Below are positions 52,785-61,616 of a stretch of DNA of 64,000 bases, in pieces. The position numbers and the translations under genes are program-made. This stretch comes from Sphingobacteriales bacterium (GTDB lineage Bacteria; Bacteroidota; Bacteroidia; Chitinophagales; Chitinophagaceae): assembly GCA_004144175.1 (NCBI GenBank), contig SEFT01000003.1, positions 124,001 through 188,000 on the forward strand, given 5' to 3'. The notes under the pieces are model-generated. The model made no database searches. It was not told where the DNA came from and was given only the letters and a program-made list of their open reading frames with translations. Numbering within the stretch: the first letter of the stretch is position 1; each line of letters starts with the position of its first letter.

Positions 52785-53639
52785 ATGATTTACCATTTTG
52801 TAGTAGGAGATATGGCTGCGGCTCCTTTGCAGGAGGCCGTACTGACAGAGCCGTCGATGGCAGGTGAAGTGATCATACTGAAAGACATACTGCATGTAGG
52901 CCCATTGCAAAAGGAAGAGGGCAGCACGTTCAGCGCCCTGCGCAGCAGTTTTTGGCAGCAGGTGGTCATTAACGAGAAGCAGCCTATCGAGGTAAATGAT
53001 ATGGAGCGCCTGCTGGAGGTATCGAATGCTATGTACAAGGACGAGAGCATCGTTGCCTGGTTCTGGATGGCACCCGGCCCTGCCGATGTATGCGCTTACC
53101 ACTGGATGCTGCCCTACCTGAGCAAACATACAGGCAGGTTTTATTTGATCAATATTGCAGGCCTGCCTTTCCTCGACGAAAATGGCAAGCTGTTCTTCCC
53201 GAAAAGCCTGAGCGGTATTATGCCGAAAGAGCTGGTAAAAGCCCGGAAACTGGCCCGCCAGGTAACGCTTGCCGAAGTAGAAGTAGATACTGAAGAGTGG
53301 AGAAAACTGGTGCAGGAGAACGCACCTATACGCACGCACGAAGGCGGAAAGAAATTGACTTCAAGGGCAGAAGACCATTACGATGCACAGCTCATCAGCT
53401 TTTGCTCGCAACAGTATCAAAAGGCGTCGCGAGTAGTAACCCAGGCACTAAGCAAATTCCAGATACCAACGGGGGACTTATACCTGGGCTGGAGGTTGCG
53501 CCGGATGGCCGAAACCGAAAAACTGCAACTACAGGGCGATGTGACCAAAACCCTGAAAGACTTTGACGTAAAGCTGCCCGGTGGAAATACTGAGAACACT
53601 GAACAAGCCAATACAGAAACACAAACTGCTACATCATGA
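52785..53639 (+). CDS. DUF1835 domain protein
   Basis: A 284-residue cytoplasmic protein. The opening MIYHFVVGDMAAAPLQEAV, then ILKDILHVGPL, and the acidic/aromatic segment ESIVAWFWMAPGPADVCAY, are the pattern of the DUF1835 family, whose role is unknown. The C-terminal 60 residues carry helical repeats and a Thr/Glu-rich tail. TAAATTTG at 52772-52779 is a possible -7 element, but it is close to the start. It overlaps the following cupin gene by 4 bp, so the two are translationally coupled. Confidence 0.85.
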   Translation: MIYHFVVGDMAAAPLQEAVLTEPSMAGEVIILKDILHVGPLQKEEGSTFSALRSSFWQQVVINEKQPIEVNDMERLLEVSNAMYKDESIVAWFWMAPGPADVCAYHWMLPYLSKHTGRFYLINIAGLPFLDENGKLFFPKSLSGIMPKELVKARKLARQVTLAEVEVDTEEWRKLVQENAPIRTHEGGKKLTSRAEDHYDAQLISFCSQQYQKASRVVTQALSKFQIPTGDLYLGWRLRRMAETEKLQLQGDVTKTLKDFDVKLPGGNTENTEQANTETQTATS

Positions 53640-54007
53640 TCATACAGGAACTAAAAAAGGTAGGTGACGACGAACGGGGATATACAATTGAGTATACACC
53701 TAAAAGGACCGGTACGCATATGATCGCCTTCCGAGTGGCGGGTTCTGTCAGCGGCAGGCATTACCATAAGGGCCTGTCTGCTACCAAAGACCCGGAGATA
53801 CTGGTACTGATGCAGGGCCGGTGTATATTCAACTGGTTCGATGTAACAAAGGAAGACCAAACGCCATCGACACTGGTGCTGAATGGACCGATACAGCTGG
53901 AGATACCCAAGAATACCTGGCACGAGGTGATAGCTGAAACAGATTGCACTTTTCTTGAATTCAACTCGGTAGCAGAACATGCCGCCGACACCTTTTATAT
54001 AAGCTAA
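53636..54007 (+). CDS. cupin-fold protein
   Basis: A 123-residue protein made of one double-stranded beta-helix (cupin). The strands carry a histidine pair in GRHYHKGLSATKD and an acidic residue in PEILVLMQGRCIFNWFDV, followed by IPKNTWHEVIAETDCTFLEF. That is the usual metal site arrangement (HxH and H or E), although it is not complete to any catalytic family. It may bind a sugar nucleotide or a small carboxylate. It overlaps the DUF1835 gene by 4 bp and is followed 36 bp later by the membrane-protein gene. Substrate unknown. Confidence 0.75.
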   Translation: MIIQELKKVGDDERGYTIEYTPKRTGTHMIAFRVAGSVSGRHYHKGLSATKDPEILVLMQGRCIFNWFDVTKEDQTPSTLVLNGPIQLEIPKNTWHEVIAETDCTFLEFNSVAEHAADTFYIS

Positions 54008-54043
54008 GGCCGTAAAAGCTGCAATAAACTTAACTTTGCCGCT

Positions 54044-54655
54044 ATGGCTTTTGAACTGCTCCTAACGGGAGAGAAAGTAAAACCGCACCAGATAATAGCA
54101 TTACACCTGATGTCGGCACTTGTATTTACCGGTGCAGGCGCTGTATTATATAAGATGTATCCGCCCACGGCTTTGTGGGGCATGGCGCTTATGATATTCG
54201 GGGCGCTGCTGCTGATTACCTCTGTTTTTCGCAGCAAGTGGCTGAAGGAAGACAAGGTGAATATGGCGGTGCGTATAGTTGAGCTATTGATATCGGTTGC
54301 GATCGTACTATTTACTTTTTCTAAAATGTGGGTGGCACCGATGATCATTTTCTCGGTACTGGGCGCTACGCTGTTGTTTGCCCTGTTCTGGGAGAAAGGC
54401 CAGGAAAATAAGCTTGCTGTAAAAGTGGATGATGAAGGCATCGTACTACCGCCTACGGCTCGTAAACGATTCATACCCTGGTACGAGGCAGAACAGGTCT
54501 TACTCAGATATGGTACACTGACCATTGAAGGAGTTGGCAATAAACACTACCAATGGACGGTAGCGCATATCGACTTTGACAATGTAGATTTTGAAGCTTT
54601 TTGCCAAAGACAGATAGAAGCAGGAAAGAACAAGCGGCCAAAGAACGATTGGTAA
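54044..54655 (+). CDS. membrane protein of unknown function
   Basis: A 203-residue protein with about four hydrophobic segments in residues 20-125 (MSALVFTGAGAVLY, WGMALMIFGALLLITSVF, ELLISVAIVLFTF, MIIFSVLGATLLFALFW). After these, a soluble C-terminal domain of ~70 residues has alternating strands (VKVDDEGIVLPP, EQVLLRYGTLTIEG), reminiscent of a PH- or bPH-like domain. TAACTTTG at 54031-54038 is a full -7 match just before the start, so it may also have its own promoter. It is followed by the radical SAM gene after 43 bp. Function unknown. Confidence 0.65.
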   Translation: MAFELLLTGEKVKPHQIIALHLMSALVFTGAGAVLYKMYPPTALWGMALMIFGALLLITSVFRSKWLKEDKVNMAVRIVELLISVAIVLFTFSKMWVAPMIIFSVLGATLLFALFWEKGQENKLAVKVDDEGIVLPPTARKRFIPWYEAEQVLLRYGTLTIEGVGNKHYQWTVAHIDFDNVDFEAFCQRQIEAGKNKRPKNDW

Positions 54656-54698
54656 ATAAATAGTGAACAGGAACCGTGAAGGAAATAAAATATTGAAC

Positions 54699-55991
54699 AT
54701 GTTATCAAGCTCCCCATACTTACTTTACTCCGACGGTAAAGGGAATATTTTTGAAGACACCTCTCTATATGTGGTAGGCCGTACGGGCTGGGATGCCTTG
54801 CCCGTACCCGATGAGGACTGGATAGAGCTACCCGATGGAGGTTCTCTTTATGAGCTGCCCGACCGCAGAGGTATAGGCATAGATGTAAAGACCGGCGAAA
54901 TGCGCCTTTGCGAAAAAGGCTGGGCGGTAGCTGCGTTTATACCACCCGCACATACAGGCCTTTATTTGGCAGCTTACGAAGCGATACCCGATGCACAAAC
55001 GTTGCCGTTGTTTTGTTATACTGCGGCGGGCTGGCACGACAATAAGTTCTACGTACCGGCAGTGCGCATAGAGCGGGATATACGCCAGGAATGTAAAGGC
55101 TATAATGACGAGAAGATACAAGGCGGCGTAGCACATATGCTAGAGACCTACCCCCATAACAGGCTGGTAAAGCATCTGGCCGAAACCTGCGCGCTGACTT
55201 ATCACTGCCCTGCTGCACGCAACTACTTTATGGGCCGCTGGGAGTGTCCCATTCCATCTTCGCCAGCATGTAATGCGAACTGTATTGGCTGCATTTCCTT
55301 CCAGCCGATGGAGGAGACCATTACTTCATCGCAGGACAGGCTGACCTTTAAGCCTACTGCGCAAGAAATAACAGAATATACCGTACCGCACCTGGAAACT
55401 GCACCTTATCCGATCGTAAGCTTCGGGCAGGGGTGCGAGGGTGAGCCGCTGCTGATGTGGGAAACCATTCGCGAATCGATCATAGAGATACGCAAGCACA
55501 CAAGCAAAGGCAGCATCAACATAAACACGAATGGCAGCAAGCCCGATGCAGTGGAAAAACTGATGCAGGCAGGGCTCGACAGCATCCGTGTAAGCCTTAA
55601 TTCGGTAAGAAAAGAGATATACACGAAATACTACCAACCAAATAACTATAAGTTCGAGGACATTATCGAGAGCCTTCGCATAGTACGCAACCATGGCGGC
55701 TGGGCTTCTATCAATTACTTCACCTTCCCGGGCATGACGGATAGCATTGATGAATATGAAGCGCTCCGCGAAGTGATAAAGTACACAGACCTGAGTATGA
55801 TACAGTGGCGCAACTTCAACATTGACCCCGACTGGTACTTGGGTAAGATAGGTATGACCGACACAGGAGAATTCATGGGCATCAGGCAAATGATGGAGCT
55901 GATACACGAAGAATTCCCGCAGGTGAAGTTTGGATACTACAACCCGCCTATAGAAAGGATGAAGAATTACGACACCGATTTTGCACATTAA
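54699..55991 (+). CDS. radical SAM protein with a large N-terminal domain
   Basis: A 430-residue cytoplasmic protein; the start at 54699 (MLSSSPYLLYSDG) is preferred over a GTG at 54663. The first ~180 residues are an unknown beta-rich domain. The [4Fe-4S] cluster motif is CNANCIGC (~residue 191-198), the standard CxxxCxxC. It is followed by GQGCEGEPLLMWETI (GGE-like), INTNGSKPDAV, LDSIRVSLNS and FPGMTDSIDEY. No extra cysteine clusters typical of SPASM enzymes are seen. It is the last gene of a tight + strand group with DUF1835, cupin and membrane genes. The reaction is unknown. Confidence 0.82.
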   Translation: MLSSSPYLLYSDGKGNIFEDTSLYVVGRTGWDALPVPDEDWIELPDGGSLYELPDRRGIGIDVKTGEMRLCEKGWAVAAFIPPAHTGLYLAAYEAIPDAQTLPLFCYTAAGWHDNKFYVPAVRIERDIRQECKGYNDEKIQGGVAHMLETYPHNRLVKHLAETCALTYHCPAARNYFMGRWECPIPSSPACNANCIGCISFQPMEETITSSQDRLTFKPTAQEITEYTVPHLETAPYPIVSFGQGCEGEPLLMWETIRESIIEIRKHTSKGSININTNGSKPDAVEKLMQAGLDSIRVSLNSVRKEIYTKYYQPNNYKFEDIIESLRIVRNHGGWASINYFTFPGMTDSIDEYEALREVIKYTDLSMIQWRNFNIDPDWYLGKIGMTDTGEFMGIRQMMELIHEEFPQVKFGYYNPPIERMKNYDTDFAH

Positions 55992-56032
55992 CTTATTTCT
56001 TGCATCTGATTTAGTTATTTTAGCAATATCTG

Positions 56033-56881
56033 ATGAGCATGAACGCAACCCGACAGCAGCCGGTAAACTTTAAGGCACTTGCTTGGACCATCGTTGTCCA
56101 TGTACTGCTGTTCCTGCTTTTTGTGCTGGTTCGGTATGCGGTACCCACTGTTTACCCGCCGCCACTACCCGAGCTGGGTATGGAAGTGAACCTGGGTGCC
56201 AGCCCCGATGGAAGCGGCACAGACCAGCCTATGAGTATGGAAGACCCAGCGGCAGATGTTTCTGCGACTAATAGTGTAGCAGCTTCAGGAGCCATTCAGC
56301 AAAATGAAGTATTGCAAAGCAATGATCCGGATGCTCCCGTTATTACCCCTGCGAATACTACGATTACAAGCAGTAAGGCTACAAACAATACTACCGCAAG
56401 AGCTAATAATACAAGTACGAATACCACTACCAACAATACCACCCAACAGCAACGCCCGAAGTATGTATATAACGGCGGAACGGGTAAAGGCGGCAATAGT
56501 GCTGCTCAAGACGCCCCCGGCACAAGCGAGGGTAATACTACAGGCAATGGTGACCGCGGTGTACCTGGTGGTACGCCTGGTGCTCCCAACTACGAGGGTA
56601 GCCCTGGCAATGGCACAGGTGGCGTTAGCCATACGCTTGGCAAGCGGACGATAAGCCCGGCTAAGTTTGAAGCAGAGTTTAACGAAAGCGGAAAAGTAGT
56701 CATCAGGGTGACGGTCGACAAAGACGGCAATATCGTTGACAAAAGAATAAAGAGCTCTCCCAGCCACCGACTTAGCCAGTTGGCGCTTCAAAAGCTTGGT
56801 CAGGCCAGGTTCAGTAAAAGTGACGATGCTGCTCCGCAGCAATTTGGAGAGATAACCATTGTATTTAAAACACGCTCCTAA
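56033..56881 (+). CDS. TonB-like protein with an Asn/Thr-rich linker
   Basis: A 282-residue protein. One N-terminal membrane segment (LAWTIVVHVLLFLLFVLVRY) is followed by a proline-rich start of the periplasmic part. Next is a long low-complexity linker (residues ~70-190) rich in Asn, Thr, Gly and Ala, e.g. NNTTARANNTSTNTTT. The C-terminal ~70 residues form a TonB-like domain (VVIRVTVDKDGNIVDKRIKS, LQKLGQARFSKSDDA). It should transmit energy from ExbBD to outer-membrane receptors, but no exbB or exbD gene is beside it. The usual Bacteroidota order is exbB-exbD-tonB-folC; here folC does follow 7 bp later. Confidence 0.85.
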   Translation: MSMNATRQQPVNFKALAWTIVVHVLLFLLFVLVRYAVPTVYPPPLPELGMEVNLGASPDGSGTDQPMSMEDPAADVSATNSVAASGAIQQNEVLQSNDPDAPVITPANTTITSSKATNNTTARANNTSTNTTTNNTTQQQRPKYVYNGGTGKGGNSAAQDAPGTSEGNTTGNGDRGVPGGTPGAPNYEGSPGNGTGGVSHTLGKRTISPAKFEAEFNESGKVVIRVTVDKDGNIVDKRIKSSPSHRLSQLALQKLGQARFSKSDDAAPQQFGEITIVFKTRS

Positions 56882-56888
56882 CCTTTAT

Positions 56889-58238
56889 ATGGAGACTTCT
56901 TCCGCCTACCAGCGTACACTCAACTATCTATACGAACAGCTGCCGATGTTCTCGAAACAGGGCAGCTCGGCGATAAAAAAAGACATTACCAATACCGTAA
57001 AGCTTTGCGAAGCACTGGGCATGCCTCATGAAAAGTTTCAGAGCATACATATTGCAGGCACTAATGGCAAGGGTAGTACCAGCCACATGATGGCTGCTAT
57101 ACTACAAAAGGCAGGGTATAAAGTAGGGCTCTATACATCGCCCCATCTTGTAGATTTTCGGGAGCGCATTAGGATCAACGGAGCGCCAATTGGCCAGGAA
57201 TGGGTGGTGAACTTCGTAGCTACACACCAGGACCTGGTTGACGATGTACAGCCGTCTTTCTTCGAGATAACAGTAGCGATGGCCTTTTGTGCCTTTGCTG
57301 AACAAGAGGTAGATATTGCTGTAATAGAAACAGGGCTCGGCGGCAGACTGGATAGCACCAATATCATTACACCAATTCTTTCTATCATCACCAACATAAG
57401 CTACGACCATAAAGATATACTAGGCGAAACCCTGCCCGAGATAGCTGCGGAAAAAGCGGGCATCATCAAGCAGCAGGTACCGGTGGTAATAGGCCAGCAG
57501 CAGGCCGAGACGGAGCGTGTATTCTTTGAACATGCAGTGCGCAAGCAGAGCCCTGTGTATTATGCCGATGCTTTGTGGGATCTTGTGCGGACAAAACAAG
57601 ACTTGTCCGGGCAGTACTTTAAAGCTGTACACCGCGCCAAACGCGAGATGTATGACCTTAAGACAGACCTGACAGGCAGCTACCAAAAACACAACATAAA
57701 AACTGTACTCGCCGCTGTCGATGTATTGATATCAAGCAAAGGACTGAATATACCGTTCGACCTTACCATACAGGCACTATCAGAAGTAAAACAACTGACC
57801 GGGTTACACGGAAGATGGGATGTATTACAACAGCAACCACTCATAGTAGCCGATGTGGCACACAATCCTGCAGGTATAGAAGAGGTGATGCAGCAATGGG
57901 GCTTGGTAAAAGCTGAACAGAAACATATAGTGGTAGGCTTTGTAAAGGATAAGGACGTAGATGAAGCGCTCTCGATATTTCCTAAAGATGCTACCTACTA
58001 CTTCTGCAACGCAGGTATACCAAGGGCATTGCCAGCCAGCAGCCTTCATAAAATTGCTACGGAAGCAGGACTAGCTGGCAACATATACGGCACGGTTGCA
58101 GATGCGGTAAGGGCAGCCAGGAATGGCCTGAAGCTGAATGATGCTTTACTGATAACGGGGAGCTTCTTTATAGTAGGTGAGGCTATAGAATACCTGAATG
58201 CAAATAACGGGTTATTATTTGCCACGCCCCTGAAATAA
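56889..58238 (+). CDS. folC: folylpolyglutamate/dihydrofolate synthase
   Basis: A 449-residue ATP-dependent enzyme adding glutamate to folate. The start at 56889 (METSSAYQRTLN) gives the usual N-terminus; an earlier ATG at 56859 lies inside the previous gene. The P-loop is HIAGTNGKGSTSHM (~57), followed by YTSPHLVDFRERIRING, VIETGLGGRLDSTN, THRS-equivalent NISYDHKDILG, and the Glu-ligase domain motifs DVAHNPAGIEEV and LLITGSFFIVGE. It follows tonB by 7 bp. Its stop overlaps the convergent sugar transferase gene by 24 bp. Confidence 0.95.
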   Translation: METSSAYQRTLNYLYEQLPMFSKQGSSAIKKDITNTVKLCEALGMPHEKFQSIHIAGTNGKGSTSHMMAAILQKAGYKVGLYTSPHLVDFRERIRINGAPIGQEWVVNFVATHQDLVDDVQPSFFEITVAMAFCAFAEQEVDIAVIETGLGGRLDSTNIITPILSIITNISYDHKDILGETLPEIAAEKAGIIKQQVPVVIGQQQAETERVFFEHAVRKQSPVYYADALWDLVRTKQDLSGQYFKAVHRAKREMYDLKTDLTGSYQKHNIKTVLAAVDVLISSKGLNIPFDLTIQALSEVKQLTGLHGRWDVLQQQPLIVADVAHNPAGIEEVMQQWGLVKAEQKHIVVGFVKDKDVDEALSIFPKDATYYFCNAGIPRALPASSLHKIATEAGLAGNIYGTVADAVRAARNGLKLNDALLITGSFFIVGEAIEYLNANNGLLFATPLK

Positions 58239-59639
58239 CACCATCAGCGTATATAGCATAATCTTCAGATCGAGCGCAAGCGAACAGTTCTCGATGTAGA
58301 GCAGATCGTATTTCATGCGCTCCAGCATCTCGCTCACGTTTTCGGCATAGCCGTATTGCACCATACCCCACGACGTGAGGCCGGGCTTCACCTTGTGCAA
58401 GTATTTGTAGTGCGGATGGGTATTGCTGATGATATCGATAAAGTGTTGCCTTTCCGGCCTTGGGCCTACCAGCGACATATCGCCTATCAGGATGTTCACA
58501 AACTGGGGGAGTTCATCTATACGCCATTTGCGCATGAACCTGCCCCACGGGGTAATGCGCGGATCTTCTTTGCTCGACAACGCCGGCCCGGCATGCTCCG
58601 CATCTATATACATCGACCGGAACTTGTAGATATTAAATGGCCTGCCATGGATACCGATGCGCGACTGCTTATAGATGATAGGCCCTGCCGACGAAAGCTT
58701 TACCCTTATGGCTGCAAACAGGTAAAATGGCGACAGCAGTATCAACGACACCAGCGATACCAGTATATCAATGGTACGCTTGCACACGCGCTGCCAGTCA
58801 GGCATCAGGTCGGGGTGTATATGTATTAACACCGCATCGTACACGTTGCTCGTCTTTACTGAACCCGATATGATATCATACATATCAGGCAATACCTTGA
58901 TGACCACCGGGCGGTAGCTAAGCCTCGTGAGTATATTTTCGAGCAGGTGATGCTCTGAAGAGTCTACCGCTACTACCACCTCTTCTATTTCATTCCTGTC
59001 TATTATTTCTTCCAGCTCCGATAAGTGGCCCAGCTGCGGCAGATGCTTACTCATGCCATTTGCCGACTCCAGGTTAGAATAGATGAACCCTTTAAAAACA
59101 TTACCCAACACCTTCGGGCTTTCCGTTACTTGCTTGTATATTTTTATCGCCTTGTCATTACCCCCGATCATCAGGGTATTGAAGCCCACCTTGCCACTCA
59201 CAATATCGTCCTTTACCCGATTGAGTATAATGAGACGAACGATCAGTGTGAAAGCCGTGTGTATCAGCAGGTACCTGCCTGTCATCCTTATGAAATATGA
59301 ATAGTCGGTAGCATCATTGGCAAAGACAACGAATGACAAGAACATGCTACCTAGTATACATGAGATAAGCGTCCTGTTTATTTCATTGAGCCTCGACTTG
59401 CGGTATGGATCAAAATAGGTACCGGATAAAAGGTACAGTAGCAGCCAACCTCCTGGAATCACAAATATGCCAATGAAATAATCCCTTGGCGCTAACAGGT
59501 TCCAGGAATCGATGAAACTGGCATTTTCGAGCAGTTGTTGCCTATAGGCCCAGAATACCATCCAGGCCACTACTGCCGTGATGTAGTCAAACATCACCAG
59601 CTGACGCAGCGCCCTGTTCCTATATGAAACTGCAGCCAT
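58215..59639 (-). CDS. polyprenyl-phosphate sugar-1-phosphate transferase (exopolysaccharide)
   Basis: A 474-residue inner-membrane enzyme, the usual length for WbaP/WcaJ-type proteins. Five hydrophobic segments cover residues 15-140, followed by a CoA-binding-like domain (LMIGGNDKAIKIYKQ, VVVAVDSSEHH). The catalytic C-terminal part (residues ~275-474) has KRTIDILVSLVSL, YKQSRIGIHGRPFNIYKFRS, WRIDELPQFVNILIGDMS, VGPRPER and VKPGLTSWGMVQYGY. It moves a sugar phosphate from a nucleotide sugar to undecaprenyl phosphate, starting O-antigen or capsule synthesis. It lies 5 bp after the lipoprotein gene on the same strand, but no other exopolysaccharide genes are in this window. It overlaps folC by 24 bp, tail to tail. 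Confidence 0.93.
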   Translation of the reverse strand: MAAVSYRNRALRQLVMFDYITAVVAWMVFWAYRQQLLENASFIDSWNLLAPRDYFIGIFVIPGGWLLLYLLSGTYFDPYRKSRLNEINRTLISCILGSMFLSFVVFANDATDYSYFIRMTGRYLLIHTAFTLIVRLIILNRVKDDIVSGKVGFNTLMIGGNDKAIKIYKQVTESPKVLGNVFKGFIYSNLESANGMSKHLPQLGHLSELEEIIDRNEIEEVVVAVDSSEHHLLENILTRLSYRPVVIKVLPDMYDIISGSVKTSNVYDAVLIHIHPDLMPDWQRVCKRTIDILVSLVSLILLSPFYLFAAIRVKLSSAGPIIYKQSRIGIHGRPFNIYKFRSMYIDAEHAGPALSSKEDPRITPWGRFMRKWRIDELPQFVNILIGDMSLVGPRPERQHFIDIISNTHPHYKYLHKVKPGLTSWGMVQYGYAENVSEMLERMKYDLLYIENCSLALDLKIMLYTLMVLFQGRGK

Positions 59640-59644
59640 TTTTA

Positions 59645-60502
59645 TTAGGGGAAAGAAACGATCTTAATATTATCCAACATTATCTGCGCTTCCGTCTTGC
59701 CATCAACAAGCTGGGTCTTTATCATCAGGTTATATGCCGATGATTTATACTCGCCTGTAAATTCGCTAAGCCCGATGTAAACCTTTTTCCACGTATCGGT
59801 AGCATATACGCCATACAAATAACGGGCAACTATGGTGCCGTTAGCGGTTGTCTGCAGCCCGAAGTGTACAGGTACATCACACTTATAATTTACCTCCAGG
59901 TAAGAATTACCCTGACCTATTGGAAAACTTTGATTGGTGATCACCTCGCAGGATGGATGGCTGGTAGTAAGACTAATAAACCCTGCACCCTGCCCCTCAA
60001 ATACATATGCCGGATTTTTCTCCTGTTTCAGCACTGTGTCAGCGCTATTGCCTGCATTTACTTTGATGAAAGGATTGCCATTTTCGAAATCCTCTACCTT
60101 TATCATTGCATTCGTCCGGTAGCGGGTAATGCCCGTATGCTTCACCACCGTACCAGGGTTGTAGGCGATCTGAAAAGTATCAGGATGGTAATATGGATAC
60201 TCCCTCACATAATTAAGACCGCTGAAAGAGACCGCAGGCACCAGCTGCACCTGCCCCGGCCCATCGGCCAGTATTGGTATCCTTGCAGGAATATTGTAAT
60301 ACCCTACCGATTGGTTATTGAAATAAACGAGTACACTCTTAATGTCGTGAGACAGACTACCAACATCTTTACCGGGGGTGGGCACCACCGAAAACGAATC
60401 AACGCTGACATACAACGGAGTCTTCTCCTCGGGATTTACCATATCACATCCCGCAACTGCCAGTCCCGCTATTATTAGGAAATAAAAAAAATTAACTTTC
60501 AT
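59645..60502 (-). CDS. hypothetical lipoprotein
   Basis: A 285-residue lipoprotein. The start at 60502 (MKVNFFYFLIIAGLAVAGC) gives an SpII signal with the lipid cysteine at residue 19; an upstream start at 60544 would hide it. The mature protein is beta-rich: KSVLVYFNNQSVGYYNIPAR, LVPAVSFSGLNYVREYPYY, and a second domain with YLEVNYKCDVPVHFGL and YNLMIKTQLVDGKTEAQIMLDN, similar to carbohydrate-binding jelly rolls. It lies between an oxidoreductase and a sugar transferase gene, all on the minus strand, so a link to surface polysaccharide is plausible. Confidence 0.72.
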   Translation of the reverse strand: MKVNFFYFLIIAGLAVAGCDMVNPEEKTPLYVSVDSFSVVPTPGKDVGSLSHDIKSVLVYFNNQSVGYYNIPARIPILADGPGQVQLVPAVSFSGLNYVREYPYYHPDTFQIAYNPGTVVKHTGITRYRTNAMIKVEDFENGNPFIKVNAGNSADTVLKQEKNPAYVFEGQGAGFISLTTSHPSCEVITNQSFPIGQGNSYLEVNYKCDVPVHFGLQTTANGTIVARYLYGVYATDTWKKVYIGLSEFTGEYKSSAYNLMIKTQLVDGKTEAQIMLDNIKIVSFP

Positions 60503-60552
60503 TGATACAATAAAAAATTCACGAAACCGTTCTTTATAACGCAAGAACTGTG

Positions 60553-61539
60553 CTAAACATTGTGTAGCTCGTTGTGAATACTCATTTTTTTTAGGATCTG
60601 GTGGGCAACATCCATCGCCTGATAACCATCGTACACGCTTACGCGTACGGGTTTATCTTGTTTTATCGCTTCAGCAAACTCTGAAAGCTCCATCCGGATG
60701 GCATTTGAGGCTGGCACATCGGGCATCTGGATAGATATTACTTTTTTATCTCCATTCGCCATTTCTAGCGGTATGTCCATCAAACCTTTTGCAGCGCCGG
60801 GTTCTTTCAGGCGGATTATTTCCGTTTTCTTTTCCAGAAAGTCGATACCGATATAGGCATCGCGTTGGAAAACCCTTGTCTTCCGCATCTTTTTCAGCGA
60901 TATACGGCTGGAAGTAAGATTGGCTACGCAGCCGTTATCGAATTCGATACGTGCATTGGCAATATCTGCTGTTTCGCTCATCACTGCTACTCCACTTGCA
61001 GATATCCTGCGTACGGGTGACTTTACTAAATGTAGGACAATATCGATATCATGGATCATCAGGTCCAGTATCACTGCTACATCTGTGCCCCGTGGATTGA
61101 ATTGTGCCAGGCGGTGCGATTCGATGAACATGGGTTGCAGCGCGTAATCTTCCAGCGCCAGGAATGCAGGGTTGTAACGCTCTACATGGCCTATCTGGCA
61201 TTTTACATTAGCTTCCTTTACCAGCTTCACCAACTCTTGCCCTTCTTCCAGCGTATGTGCCAGTGGTTTCTCAATAAACACATGCTTACCCGCCAGCAGG
61301 CATTGCTTGGCTATCTGGTAGTGCGTAGTAGTAATGGAGACAATATCCAGTGCATCAGCCGCGTTAATAAGCGCGTCAATGCTGTCAAACCTTGGTATCT
61401 GGTGTTGCGCAGTGGCCAGGGCTGCTTTCTCATCACTCGGGTCGTAAAAACCCACCAACTCGATGCCCGGTACTTCTTTCCACTGCTGGATGTGGATATT
61501 ACCCAAATGGCCTGCGCCGAAAACTCCTATTTTAAGCAT
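60553..61539 (-). CDS. Gfo/Idh/MocA family oxidoreductase
   Basis: A 328-residue NAD(P)-dependent dehydrogenase. The Rossmann motif GVFGAGHLGNIH is at the start, then the conserved HVFIEKPLAHT (the EKP motif, ~residue 95) and GHVERYNPAF. The C-terminal domain has LDLMIHDIDIVLHLV with the catalytic histidine and aspartate pair. It acts on a sugar or sugar nucleotide, substrate unknown. It is the first gene of a minus-strand run of oxidoreductase, lipoprotein and sugar transferase, so a role in making a cell-surface sugar precursor is plausible. Confidence 0.92.
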   Translation of the reverse strand: MLKIGVFGAGHLGNIHIQQWKEVPGIELVGFYDPSDEKAALATAQHQIPRFDSIDALINAADALDIVSITTTHYQIAKQCLLAGKHVFIEKPLAHTLEEGQELVKLVKEANVKCQIGHVERYNPAFLALEDYALQPMFIESHRLAQFNPRGTDVAVILDLMIHDIDIVLHLVKSPVRRISASGVAVMSETADIANARIEFDNGCVANLTSSRISLKKMRKTRVFQRDAYIGIDFLEKKTEIIRLKEPGAAKGLMDIPLEMANGDKKVISIQMPDVPASNAIRMELSEFAEAIKQDKPVRVSVYDGYQAMDVAHQILKKMSIHNELHNV

Positions 61540-61616
61540 GATTTACTAGACAGTAAACAAAAAATATTTTTGTAATATAAAATAGCTGTGGGTTGCAATA
61601 TAGGAATAAATGGGCA

